64,000 nucleotides of DNA. Origin: Corynebacterium efficiens YS-314. Its GTDB lineage: Bacteria; Actinomycetota; Actinomycetes; Mycobacteriales; Mycobacteriaceae. The DNA lies in the NCBI RefSeq assembly GCF_000011305.1, contig NC_004369.1:2790001-2854000 (forward strand), given 5' to 3'. The notes below the pieces were generated by a model that made no database searches, had not been told where the DNA came from, and saw only the letters and a program-made list of their open reading frames with translations. Positions 40,454-49,598 of the stretch are shown one piece after another (the first letter of the stretch is position 1; the number at the start of each line of letters is the position of its first letter). The position numbers were made by a program, and so were the translations under genes.

Positions 40454-41767
40454 GTGACTACCAAAAAGCGCAACACCTCAGAGACCACCGACACCGCCCC
40501 GAAGGCAGTGGGCGCGGATCAGGCAGCGCGTCCGGTTCGGCGGACCACCCGCCGCATCTTCGATCAGTCGGAGAAGATGAAGGACGTGCTGTACGAGATC
40601 CGTGGCCCGGTGGCCGCGGAGGCGGAACGCATGGAGCTTGATGGGCACAATATCCTCAAGCTCAACACCGGCAACCCGGCCGTCTTCGGGTTCGATGCCC
40701 CCGATGTGATCATGCGTGACATGATCGCCGCCCTGCCCACCTCCCAGGGGTATTCGACCTCCAAGGGCATCATCCCCGCACGTCGTGCCGTGGTGACCCG
40801 CTATGAGGTCATCCCGGACTTCCCCAACTTCGACGTCGATGATGTCTTCCTGGGCAATGGTGTCTCCGAGTTGATCACCATGACCATGCAGGCACTGCTC
40901 AACGACGGCGATGAGGTTCTCATCCCGGCACCGGACTACCCGCTGTGGACCGCCGCGACCTCCCTGTCCGGTGGCAAACCGGTGCACTACCTCTGTGATG
41001 AGGACAATGAGTGGAACCCCTCCATCGAGGACATCCGCTCCAAGATCACCGAGAAGACCAAGGCCATCGTGGTGATCAACCCCAACAACCCGACCGGGGC
41101 TGTCTACTCCCGCAAGGTTCTGCAGGAGATCGCGGACATCGCCCGCGAATACGATCTGCTGGTGCTCGCCGATGAGATCTACGACCGCATTCTCTACGAC
41201 GATGCCCAGCACATCAACATGGCCACCCTGTGCCCGGACCTGATGTGCATCACCTACAACGGCCTGTCCAAGGCCTACCGTGTCGCAGGCTACCGCGCCG
41301 GCTGGATGATCATCACTGGCCCCAAGCGTTATGCCAAGGGCTTCATCGACGGCCTGGAGCTGCTCGCCGGCACCCGCCTGTGCCCGAATGTCCCGGCGCA
41401 GCACGGCATCCAGGTGGCCCTCGGTGGCCGGCAGTCCATCTACGGGCTCACCGGTGAAGGCGGACGCCTGCTCAACCAGCGTAATGTCGCCTGGCAGAAA
41501 CTCAACGAGATCCCCGGTGTCAGCTGCTACAAGCCGATGGGTGCGCTCTACGCCTTCCCGCGCCTGGATCCGAATGTCTATGAGATCCACGACGACACCC
41601 AGCTGATGCTCGATATCCTGCGTTCAGAGAAGATCCTCCTGGTGCAGGGCACCGGCTTCAACTGGCCCCACCATGACCACTTCCGCGTGGTCACCCTGCC
41701 GTGGGCATCCCAGTTGGAAAACGCCATCGAGCGACTGGGCAACTTCCTGGTCAGCTACAAACAGTAG
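40454..41767 (+). CDS. alaT: AlaT, alanine aminotransferase
   Basis: A 437-residue class I PLP aminotransferase; length and order of motifs match C. glutamicum AlaT, which makes alanine from pyruvate with glutamate. Seen: LNTGNPAVFGF, the PLP-stacking region GNGVSELITM, NPNNPTGAVYS, DEIYDRILYD, the PLP-lysine in YNGLSKAYRVAGYR, and the carboxylate-binding Arg in HFRVVTLP. GTG start with CATATACC directly upstream and no ribosome-binding site, so a leaderless mRNA is likely. A strong terminator follows. Confidence 0.92.
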   Translation: MTTKKRNTSETTDTAPKAVGADQAARPVRRTTRRIFDQSEKMKDVLYEIRGPVAAEAERMELDGHNILKLNTGNPAVFGFDAPDVIMRDMIAALPTSQGYSTSKGIIPARRAVVTRYEVIPDFPNFDVDDVFLGNGVSELITMTMQALLNDGDEVLIPAPDYPLWTAATSLSGGKPVHYLCDEDNEWNPSIEDIRSKITEKTKAIVVINPNNPTGAVYSRKVLQEIADIAREYDLLVLADEIYDRILYDDAQHINMATLCPDLMCITYNGLSKAYRVAGYRAGWMIITGPKRYAKGFIDGLELLAGTRLCPNVPAQHGIQVALGGRQSIYGLTGEGGRLLNQRNVAWQKLNEIPGVSCYKPMGALYAFPRLDPNVYEIHDDTQLMLDILRSEKILLVQGTGFNWPHHDHFRVVTLPWASQLENAIERLGNFLVSYKQ

Positions 41768-41785
41768 AACACCCCACATAGTGAC

Positions 41786-41813
41786 AAGGCCCCGCCGAAA
41801 CCGGCGGGGCCTT
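41786..41813. terminator. Bidirectional terminator between alaT and the UDP-glucose dehydrogenase gene
   Basis: A perfect 12-bp stem (41786-41797 with 41802-41813) with a 4-base loop, AA at the 5' side and TT at the 3' side, lies between two convergent stop codons. Confidence 0.9.
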
Positions 41814-41826
41814 TGTGCTGCGGGAT

Positions 41827-43146
41827 CTAGACGTTGCGGCCCAGCGCGTGGATCGTCCAGCCGGCGTCCTTCCACGCCTGGACATCCAGAACGTTACGGC
41901 CGTCGAGAATCACCGGTTGCGCAACAAGCGCAGCGGATGCCACGGGATCCAGGTCGCGGAATTCCTGCCATTCGGTGGCCAGCACCACCACATCGGCATC
42001 CTCGAGGGCCTCCTGGACACTGTCGACGTACCCGAGGGTCGGGAACACCTTGCGTGCATTGTCCATGGCCTGCGGGTCATAGACCGACACGGCCGCACCC
42101 TGCAGGGACAGGGAACCGGCCACCGACAGCGCCGGGGAGTCACGGACATCATCGGAGTTCGGTTTGAAGGCGGCACCCAGGACGGTGACCCGCTTGCCCA
42201 GCAGGGATCCGCCACAGACCTCACGGGCCAGCTGGACCATCCGGTCACGACGGCGCATGTTGATGGAATCCACCTCCCGGAGGAAGGTCAGTGCCTGGTC
42301 GGTGCCCAGTTCACCGGCACGCGCCATGAAGGCACGGATGTCCTTGGGCAGGCAGCCTCCGCCGAAGCCGAGGCCGGCGCCGAGGAATTTCCGGCCGATG
42401 CGGTCGTCGTGGCCGATCGCGTCGGCAAGCTGCACCACATCGGCACCGGTGGCCTCGCAGATCTCGGCGACGGCGTTGATGAAGGAGATCTTGGTGGCCA
42501 GGAAGGCATTGGCGGAGACCTTCACCAGCTCCGAGGTGGCCAGGTCCGTGACCAGGAACGGGGTGCCGCCCTCGATGGCCGTGGCGTAGACCTCGCGGGC
42601 CACCTCATCGGCGGTGGAACCCTCGCGGATGCCCACCACGATGCGGTCCGGGGTGATGGTGTCCTTGACCGCGTATCCCTCGCGGAGGAACTCCGGGTTC
42701 CAGGCGATTTCCACGGAGGTCCCGGGGTGGCTGAGGGAATCAGCCAGTTCCTGTAATTCGGCGGCGGTGCCCACCGGCACGGTGGATTTGCCGAAGATGA
42801 TGTGCTCGCCCTCCAGCAGGGGAACCAGGGAGGTGATCACCTGACGGACATAGCTCAGATCGGCGGCGAACGATCCCCTCTTCTGCGGGGTGCCGACAGC
42901 GAGGAAGTGGACATGAGCGAATGCGGCCGCATCCCCGTAGGAGGTGGAGAAGGACAACCGCCCGTTGTCGAGGTTGCACTCGAGAACCTCCGGCAGACCG
43001 GGCTCGAAGAAGGGGACCTCCCCGTCACGCAGCGAGGCGATCTTCGCCTCATCAACATCCACCCCGATCACCTCATGGCCCAGCTCCGCCATGCACGCCG
43101 CATGGGTCGCGCCGAGGTAACCGGTACCAATCACTGTCATCCGCAT
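41827..43146 (-). CDS. UDP-glucose 6-dehydrogenase
   Basis: A 439-residue enzyme that oxidises UDP-glucose twice to UDP-glucuronate with NAD. N-terminal NAD-binding MTVIGTGYLGATHAACMAE, the conserved STVPVGTA and EFLREGYAV blocks, the active-site Lys/Asn region KVSANAFLATKISFINA, and the catalytic Cys in GFGGGCLPKDI near residue 260, then a C-terminal UDP-binding domain. Product may feed cell-wall polysaccharide. The ATG at 43144-43146 has AAAGGAA upstream. It follows dcd by 78 bases on the same strand. Confidence 0.93.
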   Translation of the reverse strand: MRMTVIGTGYLGATHAACMAELGHEVIGVDVDEAKIASLRDGEVPFFEPGLPEVLECNLDNGRLSFSTSYGDAAAFAHVHFLAVGTPQKRGSFAADLSYVRQVITSLVPLLEGEHIIFGKSTVPVGTAAELQELADSLSHPGTSVEIAWNPEFLREGYAVKDTITPDRIVVGIREGSTADEVAREVYATAIEGGTPFLVTDLATSELVKVSANAFLATKISFINAVAEICEATGADVVQLADAIGHDDRIGRKFLGAGLGFGGGCLPKDIRAFMARAGELGTDQALTFLREVDSINMRRRDRMVQLAREVCGGSLLGKRVTVLGAAFKPNSDDVRDSPALSVAGSLSLQGAAVSVYDPQAMDNARKVFPTLGYVDSVQEALEDADVVVLATEWQEFRDLDPVASAALVAQPVILDGRNVLDVQAWKDAGWTIHALGRNV

Positions 43147-43224
43147 GTGAGCGCTTCCTTTCAAGAGTCAAGAATAACGTTCATCTCAACATGTTTATGG
43201 CAGGTCCGCGACCTGAAACGCCCC

Positions 43225-43806
43225 CTAGTCGGAGTCCTGCTCACTGGAGAAGTTGAGGTACCCCTTGGACGGGGTTGGACCGCGCTGCCCCTGGTACTTG
43301 GAACCGAGGGAACCGGAACCGTAGGGGGTCTCAGCGGGTGAGCTCATCATGAACAGGGCCAGCTGACCGACCTTCATCCCCGGCCACAGGGTGATGGGCA
43401 GGTTCGCCACATTGGACAGCTCCAGGGTGATGTGACCGCTGAAGCCCGGGTCGATGAAACCTGCGGTGGAGTGCGTGAGTAACCCCAGTCGACCCAGGGA
43501 GGACTTGCCTTCCAGACGGCCGGCGAGGTGATGCGGGAGGGTGAACTTCTCCAGGGTGGCAGCCAGGACAAACTCGCCCGGGTGCAGGACGAACGGGTCC
43601 CCGTCGGCCACCTCCACCAGGCTGGTCAGCTCATCCTGGTTCAGCTTGGGATCGATGTGGGTGTACTTCGAGTTGTTGAAGACACGGAAGTACCGATCCA
43701 TGCGGACATCAATGCTCGACGGCTGGATCAGCAGGGGATCAAATGGATCAATCCCCAGGTCACCGGAGTCAATTGACTTACGAATATCACGATCTGAAAG
43801 AAGCAC
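43225..43806 (-). CDS. dcd: Dcd, dCTP deaminase (probably bifunctional, dUMP-forming)
   Basis: A 193-residue trimer-forming enzyme of dTTP synthesis. It matches the mycobacterial DCD:DUT type, which turns dCTP straight into d[46 protein letters not shown] with the catalytic Glu region, [17 protein letters not shown], and [12 protein letters not shown] at the C-terminus. The GTG at 43804-43806 is the start; a TACACT lies 6 bases upstream and no ribosome-binding site is seen, suggesting a leaderless transcript. Bifunctionality is inferred from likeness to the M. tuberculosis enzyme. Confidence 0.93.
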   Translation of the reverse strand: MLLSDRDIRKSIDSGDLGIDPFDPLLIQPSSIDVRMDRYFRVFNNSKYTHIDPKLNQDELTSLVEVADGDPFVLHPGEFVLAATLEKFTLPHHLAGRLEGKSSLGRLGLLTHSTAGFIDPGFSGHITLELSNVANLPITLWPGMKVGQLALFMMSSPAETPYGSGSLGSKYQGQRGPTPSKGYLNFSSEQDSD

Positions 43807-43870
43807 GTGACCAGTGTACGTCACCCCCGGCACCGACCTGCTATAGTAATCAGGTGGTCGCAAGACCAGT

Positions 43871-43944
43871 GCCGGTGTAGTTCAATGGTAGAACCCCTGC
43901 TTCCCAAGCAGGCGGCGCGGGTTCGATTCCCGTCACCGGCTCCA
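43871..43944 (+). tRNA. tRNA-Gly (anticodon CCC)
   Basis: A full cloverleaf: acceptor GCCGGTG with CACCGGC, D-arm with TTCAATGGTAGAA, anticodon stem CCTGC/GCAGG around the loop TTCCCAA (anticodon CCC), T-arm CGGGTTCGATTCCCG, and CCA encoded in the genome after discriminator T. Reads GGG glycine codons. Confidence 0.97.
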
Positions 43945-43961
43945 CGTATCAATACGGTTGC

Positions 43962-43998
43962 CCCTGATCCCAGCGAGGTGGGATCAGGGATGGTTTTT
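43962..43998 (+). terminator. Terminator after tRNA-Gly
   Basis: An 11-bp stem (43962-43972 with 43979-43989), 6-base loop, followed by ATGGTTTTT. It lies 18 bases after the tRNA. Confidence 0.85.
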
Positions 43999-44156
43999 CG
44001 TCGAAAAGCATTCTTTAGACAATCGTTATACACAGGAAAAGCCCAGCTTCTGCCGGGTTTTTTCCTATTTTTATGCCCGGGGGCGGGTGACACTCCCATA
44101 TGAAGTCGGTACAGATGGATGAAACGTCCAATAACCGAATCACGTGAGGATCCCCC

Positions 44157-45965
44157 ATGCTGACACGTCTGGCCCAAGCACTTCGTCTGAAGACTGACCC
44201 GGCGGTGTTTTTCTCCTCGGTGGGCATCATGGTCGCGTTCGTGATCATCACCATCGTCGCCGGTGATACCGTCTCGGATGTCTTCGGCACCGCCTCCGAC
44301 TGGCTCCTCACCAACCTGGGGTGGTTCTACGTTCTGGGTGTCACCGTCTTCCTCATCTTCCTGGTTCTCATCGCCGTCAGCCGTTTCGGTCACGTGCGCC
44401 TGGGCGCGGATGATGAACGCCCCGAATACTCCACACCCGTATGGTTTTCCATGCTGTTCGCCGCGGGTATCGGCACGATCCTGATGTTCTGGGGTGTCGC
44501 GGAACCGATCTCCCACTTCGCCAACCCGCCGATCGGCAACACCGAACCGGAGTCCGTGGAGGCCGCCAACCAGGCGATCGCGCTGACCCATTACCACTTC
44601 GCATTGCACACCTGGACGATCTTCGCCCTGCCTGCGCTGTGTTTCGCCTACTTCATCTACAAGCGCAAGATGCCCCCGCGGGTCAGTTCCATCTTCTCCC
44701 CGCTGCTGGGTTCGAAGGTGTACGGGCCGATCGGCAAGACCATCGACGTGGTGGCCCTGATCGGTACCGTCTTCGGTGTGGCCACCTCCGTGGGCCTGGG
44801 CACCCTGCAGATCAACGCCGGTCTGGGTGAGCTTTTCGACGTCGAGGTCTCACCCATGGCTCAGCTCGTCATCATCGTGGCAGTTACCTCGGTCGCGTCG
44901 GTCTCGGTGGCACTCGGCCTGGACCGTGGCATCAAGGTCCTGTCCAACATCAACATCCTCATGGCCATCGCCCTGCTGATCTTCGTCATCCTGGCCGGGC
45001 CAACCGTGCTCATCCTCAAGGGCACCTTCGAATCAGTGGGCACCTACCTGCGCTGGCTGCCTGAGCTGGCATTCTGGAACAACACCATTCCCAACAGCCC
45101 CGAGAATGAGACCTGGCAGAACACCTGGACGGTGTTCTACTGGGCGTGGACCATCACCTGGTCGCCTTTCGTGGGCATCTTCATCGCCCGCATCAGCCGT
45201 GGCCGCACCATCCGCGAATTCGTCGCAGGTGTCCTCGGCCTGCCGGTGATGTTCTCCCTGCTGTGGTTCGGCGCCTTCGGCACCGCCGCATTCAACATCG
45301 AGCGCAATGGTGAGGGTGGTCTGGTCAACCGCGTGGTCACCGAGGGGGACATCCCGGGTGCACTCTTCGAGTTCCTCTCCAACTACCCGGCGGCCACCTT
45401 CGTCTCTGGCGTGGCAATCCTCATCGTCATCATCTTCTTCACCACCTCGGTGGACTCCGCGGCGATGGTCACCGACATGATCGCCTCCGGCCAGGAACCG
45501 CGTTTTGCCCCCACCCATCAGAAACTCATCTGGACCGTCCTCATGGGCACGGTGGCGGCGGTGCTGCTGGTCGCCACCGGCGCGGGTGGACTCACCGCAC
45601 TGCAGCAGACCATCATCGTGGTCGGCCTGCCGTTCTTTGTCATGGGCTTCATCCAGATGTACAGCCTGTGGGTGGCACTGAAGAACGACGCCGGTGTCGC
45701 CGTCCCGGTGGTCACCCGGCAATGGGAGCCCGCTACCGACCCTGAGGCTTGGGAGAAGAATGAGGCTGTGGCCTCTCCTGAACCCATCGGCCCCATCCAC
45801 CACATCCCCGATAGAGATGTCGAGGATCCCGTCAACCCGGCGGTCATCGGCGCGGTGCTTGAGCAGATCCAGCATGGTGATGAGGATGATTACGACAACC
45901 GTGTGAAGTATGTTGAGATCTCCAGCCCGCGGGTACCGGAGGATGACAAGGACCAGGACAGATAA
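44157..45965 (+). CDS. BCCT-family compatible-solute transporter (EctP/LcoP-like)
   Basis: A 602-residue Na+-coupled importer with 12 membrane helices. The glycine-rich helix (FAAGIGTILMFWGVAEPISH) in place of the BetP segment that binds substrate, LTHYHFALHTWTIFALP, and the family signature WAWTITWSPFVGIFIARISRG are present. The C-terminal tail of about 85 residues is strongly acidic, the part that senses osmotic state in BetP relatives. The substrate (ectoine, proline, betaine or carnitine) cannot be told. AGGA lies 6 bases before the ATG; TATACA at about 44029 could be its -10 box. Confidence 0.88.
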   Translation: MLTRLAQALRLKTDPAVFFSSVGIMVAFVIITIVAGDTVSDVFGTASDWLLTNLGWFYVLGVTVFLIFLVLIAVSRFGHVRLGADDERPEYSTPVWFSMLFAAGIGTILMFWGVAEPISHFANPPIGNTEPESVEAANQAIALTHYHFALHTWTIFALPALCFAYFIYKRKMPPRVSSIFSPLLGSKVYGPIGKTIDVVALIGTVFGVATSVGLGTLQINAGLGELFDVEVSPMAQLVIIVAVTSVASVSVALGLDRGIKVLSNINILMAIALLIFVILAGPTVLILKGTFESVGTYLRWLPELAFWNNTIPNSPENETWQNTWTVFYWAWTITWSPFVGIFIARISRGRTIREFVAGVLGLPVMFSLLWFGAFGTAAFNIERNGEGGLVNRVVTEGDIPGALFEFLSNYPAATFVSGVAILIVIIFFTTSVDSAAMVTDMIASGQEPRFAPTHQKLIWTVLMGTVAAVLLVATGAGGLTALQQTIIVVGLPFFVMGFIQMYSLWVALKNDAGVAVPVVTRQWEPATDPEAWEKNEAVASPEPIGPIHHIPDRDVEDPVNPAVIGAVLEQIQHGDEDDYDNRVKYVEISSPRVPEDDKDQDR

Positions 45966-46073
45966 CCCGGACAGCACCTAACCTGTAAGAAAACAGTTCC
46001 TTGCCGGCACATATCGGTCTTGCTGTTCTCAGCCCTCTCCTCACTGCTGAGCTGCTGGCCTATGCTGGGTCGC

Positions 46074-46556
46074 ATGACTCGTCTGTTGCTGGTAAAGGCA
46101 GCTTTGCTGGGCGCAGCTACCGTGTTGTTGAGTTCCTGCTCCACCATCTCTGCGAATATCCCAGCGGATTCGGCAGGGACCCTGTCCCGGGTCGAGGACG
46201 GCACCCTGGTGGTCGGTGTCTCCGAACATCCCCCCTGGACCGAAGTCTCCGACCAAGGAGAATATTCAGGCTCCGAGGTTGATCTCATCCGGGGGTTCGC
46301 CGAACACGTCAACGCCGAGATCGAATGGCAGCAGGGCCCTGAATCAGTCCTCGCCGAACGCATCAAGAACAGTGAGGTGGACGTGGTGATCGGGGGGCTG
46401 ACCGATTCCTCACCGTGGTCCTCCCATATGGCCCTGACCCGTCCCTATGCGGAGATCGACGGGGAGAAGATGGTCATGGGCACCCCACTCGGGGAAAACG
46501 CCTTCCTGGTGGAGCTCGAGCGCTACCTGGCCGAAGAATTGGGGGAGACACAATGA
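46074..46556 (+). CDS. Short solute-binding-like lipoprotein
   Basis: A 160-residue lipoprotein with lipobox LLSSC near residue 22. The rest matches the first lobe of family 3 solute-binding proteins: GTLVVGVSEHPPWTE, the membrane-transport signature region SGSEVDLIRGFAEHV and VDVVIGGLTDSS. It ends after about 140 mature residues, where full binding proteins have 230-250, so most of the second lobe is absent. It is coupled (ATGA) to the CDF transporter gene, not to an ABC transporter. TATGCT 7 bases before the ATG suggests a leaderless transcript. Confidence 0.75.
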   Translation: MTRLLLVKAALLGAATVLLSSCSTISANIPADSAGTLSRVEDGTLVVGVSEHPPWTEVSDQGEYSGSEVDLIRGFAEHVNAEIEWQQGPESVLAERIKNSEVDVVIGGLTDSSPWSSHMALTRPYAEIDGEKMVMGTPLGENAFLVELERYLAEELGETQ

Positions 46557-47542
46557 GAGCATCACGAAGCCCCGGGCCCGGATCCGGTGTGGGGCGACTT
46601 CCCGCGCAGCAGCAGGAAATACTGCGCAAGGCGGTCCGATATGAGTGGATCACCATCGGATCGATGATCATCATCGTCATCATGGTCGGGCTGGTGGCCG
46701 GTCAGTCCCAGGCGATGAAGAGTGCCTGGTCGGAGGACATCATCTCCCTGGTCCCACCCATCGCCTTCCTGGTGGCCACCCGCATCATCCACCGGGTACC
46801 CACACGTAACTATCCCTATGGGCCACACCGCGCCATCGCGGTCGCCCACCTGGTGGCGGGTGTGGCATTGTTCACCATGGGATCCTTCCTGGTGTACGAA
46901 TCCGTTCCCGCGCTGCTATCGGGCGAGAAGCCACCCATCGGCGTAATGGTGCTGTTCGGTATCGACTTCTGGTCCGGGTGGCTGATGATCGTGGTCATGG
47001 CCCTCAGCGCCATACCACCTGTCATTCTCGGCCATATCAAGATCAAACTGGCCAGGGAACTGCATGACAAGGTGCTCTACGCCGATGCGGACATGGCGAA
47101 GGCCGACTGGGGAACCGCCCTGGCGACCATCATCGGTGTCGCGGGCATCGGTGTGGGCCTGTGGTGGGCAGATGCCGTCGCCGCGCTGGTGATTTCCCTG
47201 TCCATCCTCAAGGACGGTGTCTCCAACATCAGGACGGCGGTGCTGGATCTGAGTGATGCGCGCGCCACCAGCTATGACGGCAGGCATCCACATCCACTGG
47301 TCGGGGAGGTCGAGGACCTGGTCCGGGATGGGATGGACTGGGTGGAGGTCGCCCGCGCCCGGGTCCGGGACCAGGGACATGTCTTCCACACGGAGATGTT
47401 CGTGGTCCCCCGGCCGGGACATCACCCGACGCTGGAGGAACTGCTGGCCGTGCGCCATCTCATCGAGGGCCTGGACTGGAAATTCCAGGACGTGGTCGTG
47501 GTGCCGGTCAGTCACCTCGACCCGCACCAGGTCCCGCGGTGA
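46553..47542 (+). CDS. Cation diffusion facilitator (CDF) family transporter
   Basis: A 329-residue metal-proton antiporter. Six membrane helices (about residues 30-215) and a cytoplasmic C-terminal domain with several His (GRHPHPLVG, GHVFHTEMFVVP, GHHPTLEEL). The family metal site D-x-x-x-D is seen in LYADADMAKAD; the matching site in helix 2 is less canonical, so metal specificity is unclear. It shares ATGA with the upstream lipoprotein gene. Confidence 0.82.
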   Translation: MRASRSPGPGSGVGRLPAQQQEILRKAVRYEWITIGSMIIIVIMVGLVAGQSQAMKSAWSEDIISLVPPIAFLVATRIIHRVPTRNYPYGPHRAIAVAHLVAGVALFTMGSFLVYESVPALLSGEKPPIGVMVLFGIDFWSGWLMIVVMALSAIPPVILGHIKIKLARELHDKVLYADADMAKADWGTALATIIGVAGIGVGLWWADAVAALVISLSILKDGVSNIRTAVLDLSDARATSYDGRHPHPLVGEVEDLVRDGMDWVEVARARVRDQGHVFHTEMFVVPRPGHHPTLEELLAVRHLIEGLDWKFQDVVVVPVSHLDPHQVPR

Positions 47543-47549
47543 TCAGCAT

Positions 47550-49250
47550 CTAGGAACAGATCACATTCGGCTGGGGATCGTAGACGGTGGTGACGGTCTC
47601 CCGGGTGATCTCATTGCCCGCCAGGTCCCGGATGACCCGGGTATCCGAGGTGGTGAAACCCGGTGCACCGGAGGACGGGATGCACTCATCATCCGAGACG
47701 CGGAGCGTTGACGGCTGGGTGGGGGCCCAGCGGCCGTTGTTGATGGACTGCACCTCACGGATGTTCACACCCTTGATCCTGACCGTGACGCTGTTGTCCC
47801 CCATCTCCGCTTCGATCATGACGGGGTACGGGGTGTCATTGCGGAACTGCAGGTCGATGGCACCGTCATAGATGGTGGCCTCACGGCCCGCCGGATACCG
47901 GGAGATGTAGTAACTGTGCGGGGTGTGGGTGATGTCCTCCAGGCCGGCGAAATAATAGGCGTTGTACAAGGTGGTGGCGAACTGGCTGATGCCGCCACCG
48001 ATGGCGGTGCCGGAACGGCCCTCGAAAATGATGCCGGAATCAACAAACCCCTGGGCTGCCCCACGTGGCCCGGTGAAGTTGTTGAGGGAGAAGACATCCC
48101 CCGGCGACACCACCGCACCGTTGACCATCTCCGCGGTAAGCCGGATGTTGGTGCCGGAGGCCGGGGAGAAACCAGTGGTGGTGAACTCCCCCATCACCTC
48201 GTTGAAGGTGGCTGCCTGGGCATCGGCGGCGGTGAAGGTTGCCACGGTGTCCACATAGACCGCATCGACCTCACGGGGGCCATCCCACACCAGGCCCGCC
48301 TCCAGATCCGCCAGGGTCTGGTCCCAGTCGATCTCATGACCATCAACCTCCGGTGTCACCACGCGGGAGCCGGAGGTGAAACTGATCTGCGCGTTCTTCG
48401 GCTCCGTCTCCGTCTCGGCCAGGGGCTCGGCGAGGATCTCCTGCGCCAACTCCCGGTTGACCTCCACCCGGATATCACCGTCGATCGCGGGGAAGGTGAC
48501 GATCTCCCCCATTCGTTCAACAGGCAGGACACCCTGTACGCCCTCATCACCGCGCACGACGAAGGGACCTGACACCGCGCGGGCGGCGGGGCCGTCGACA
48601 AGCTCCTCGATGCGGTCCTGGCTGATGGGGGCGGGTACCGCCACGGGTTCGACCTCCACACCCTCCGGGTCGAGCCAGTAATCGGTGACCCTGTCCTCCA
48701 GAACCGCACGGTCAACCGCCTGTCCCTCGAGTGAGGGGTTGGAGACAACCGCACCATTGTCGATGGCCACATTGCCGGTCACCGGTTCGCGGTAGAGCTC
48801 GCCCATCATGCGGTCGAGGGTGGGGCCGAACAGCACCGGATCCACGATGCTGACGATCGGGGCCTCGGTCTCCGTGAACAACCCTGTGATACGGGCAATC
48901 GGGTTCCAGGACTGCTCGGGAACACCGGCGGCGGTCGCCTCCCAGTCGATGCCCAGGCCGGAGGTCGCCGGATCGAACTGGGTGGTCGCCTCCCCCGCGA
49001 TCACGGTGACCGGTTCGGTGTACACCGAGTGCAGCTCCGTCTCCAGGGTCTGGCGTGCTTCCTCATGGGTCATGTTGGAGATGTTCACGCCACCGACGGT
49101 GGTGCCCCGCGGAATGCGGTCCTTGGACAGCATGACATCAGCGAGGTACACCAGGGCAGCGATCAACACCAGACCGAGCAGCACACCAACGACGATGCCA
49201 CCGGTCCGGTTACGCGCCCGACCTGAACCATGATTACCGGAAACTTTCAC
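47550..49250 (-). CDS. VanW-domain cell-envelope protein
   Basis: A 566-residue protein with a short basic head, one membrane helix (residues 18-40), YoaR-like peptidoglycan-binding domains (about 50-330) and a VanW domain (about 360-500) with FSLNNFTGPRGAAQGF and GGGISQFATTLYNAYYFAGL. The C-terminal part has strands like those of G5/catalytic-like caps and a Cys pair (DECIPSS, NVICS). Likely acts in the envelope, on or near peptidoglycan; catalysis is unproven. GTG start at the end of an unusual GC-rich gap. Confidence 0.85.
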   Translation of the reverse strand: MKVSGNHGSGRARNRTGGIVVGVLLGLVLIAALVYLADVMLSKDRIPRGTTVGGVNISNMTHEEARQTLETELHSVYTEPVTVIAGEATTQFDPATSGLGIDWEATAAGVPEQSWNPIARITGLFTETEAPIVSIVDPVLFGPTLDRMMGELYREPVTGNVAIDNGAVVSNPSLEGQAVDRAVLEDRVTDYWLDPEGVEVEPVAVPAPISQDRIEELVDGPAARAVSGPFVVRGDEGVQGVLPVERMGEIVTFPAIDGDIRVEVNRELAQEILAEPLAETETEPKNAQISFTSGSRVVTPEVDGHEIDWDQTLADLEAGLVWDGPREVDAVYVDTVATFTAADAQAATFNEVMGEFTTTGFSPASGTNIRLTAEMVNGAVVSPGDVFSLNNFTGPRGAAQGFVDSGIIFEGRSGTAIGGGISQFATTLYNAYYFAGLEDITHTPHSYYISRYPAGREATIYDGAIDLQFRNDTPYPVMIEAEMGDNSVTVRIKGVNIREVQSINNGRWAPTQPSTLRVSDDECIPSSGAPGFTTSDTRVIRDLAGNEITRETVTTVYDPQPNVICS

Positions 49251-49598
49251 AAACCAAGGCTATCGCCGTGCTACCGATTTTCCTACTCAAAGGGTGGGGA
49301 TACCGGCAGGCTCCGGGGGAGGACCCCTGCGTCCCCCTGCCGCTGCTCCTCACCACGCCATCGACCCCCGGAGCACCGGGAGGGCAGCCCGGCCTCCACC
49401 TCCACCCCGTTCAGGGTCAACCGGGGGCCCACATCTGGGTCATCCGGGGGTTTCCCGGGGGCCAACCGGGGCTATGCAGCGATAGAAATAGTCCCGGACC
49501 GCCCCCGTTAGAGATCTGAATCACTATTATTGTTTCCACAAAGAAATATGACGTTGTTCACTTCGTTGATATCTCTTCCCTCCGACCAAGGACATCCC
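49251..49598. other. GC-rich gap without a recognisable gene
   Basis: These 348 bases separate two divergent genes. The middle (49310-49480) is rich in GGGG/CCCC runs and encodes only Pro/Gly-rich frames of no protein character. Bases 49510-49560 are AT-rich and probably carry the promoter of the next gene. No repeat or RNA was recognised. Confidence 0.5.

Noticed and set aside
43925..44156. Integration site at the 3' end of tRNA-Gly
   Set aside because: The tRNA is followed by its own terminator and a transporter gene; no duplicate of the tRNA end and no integrase were seen.
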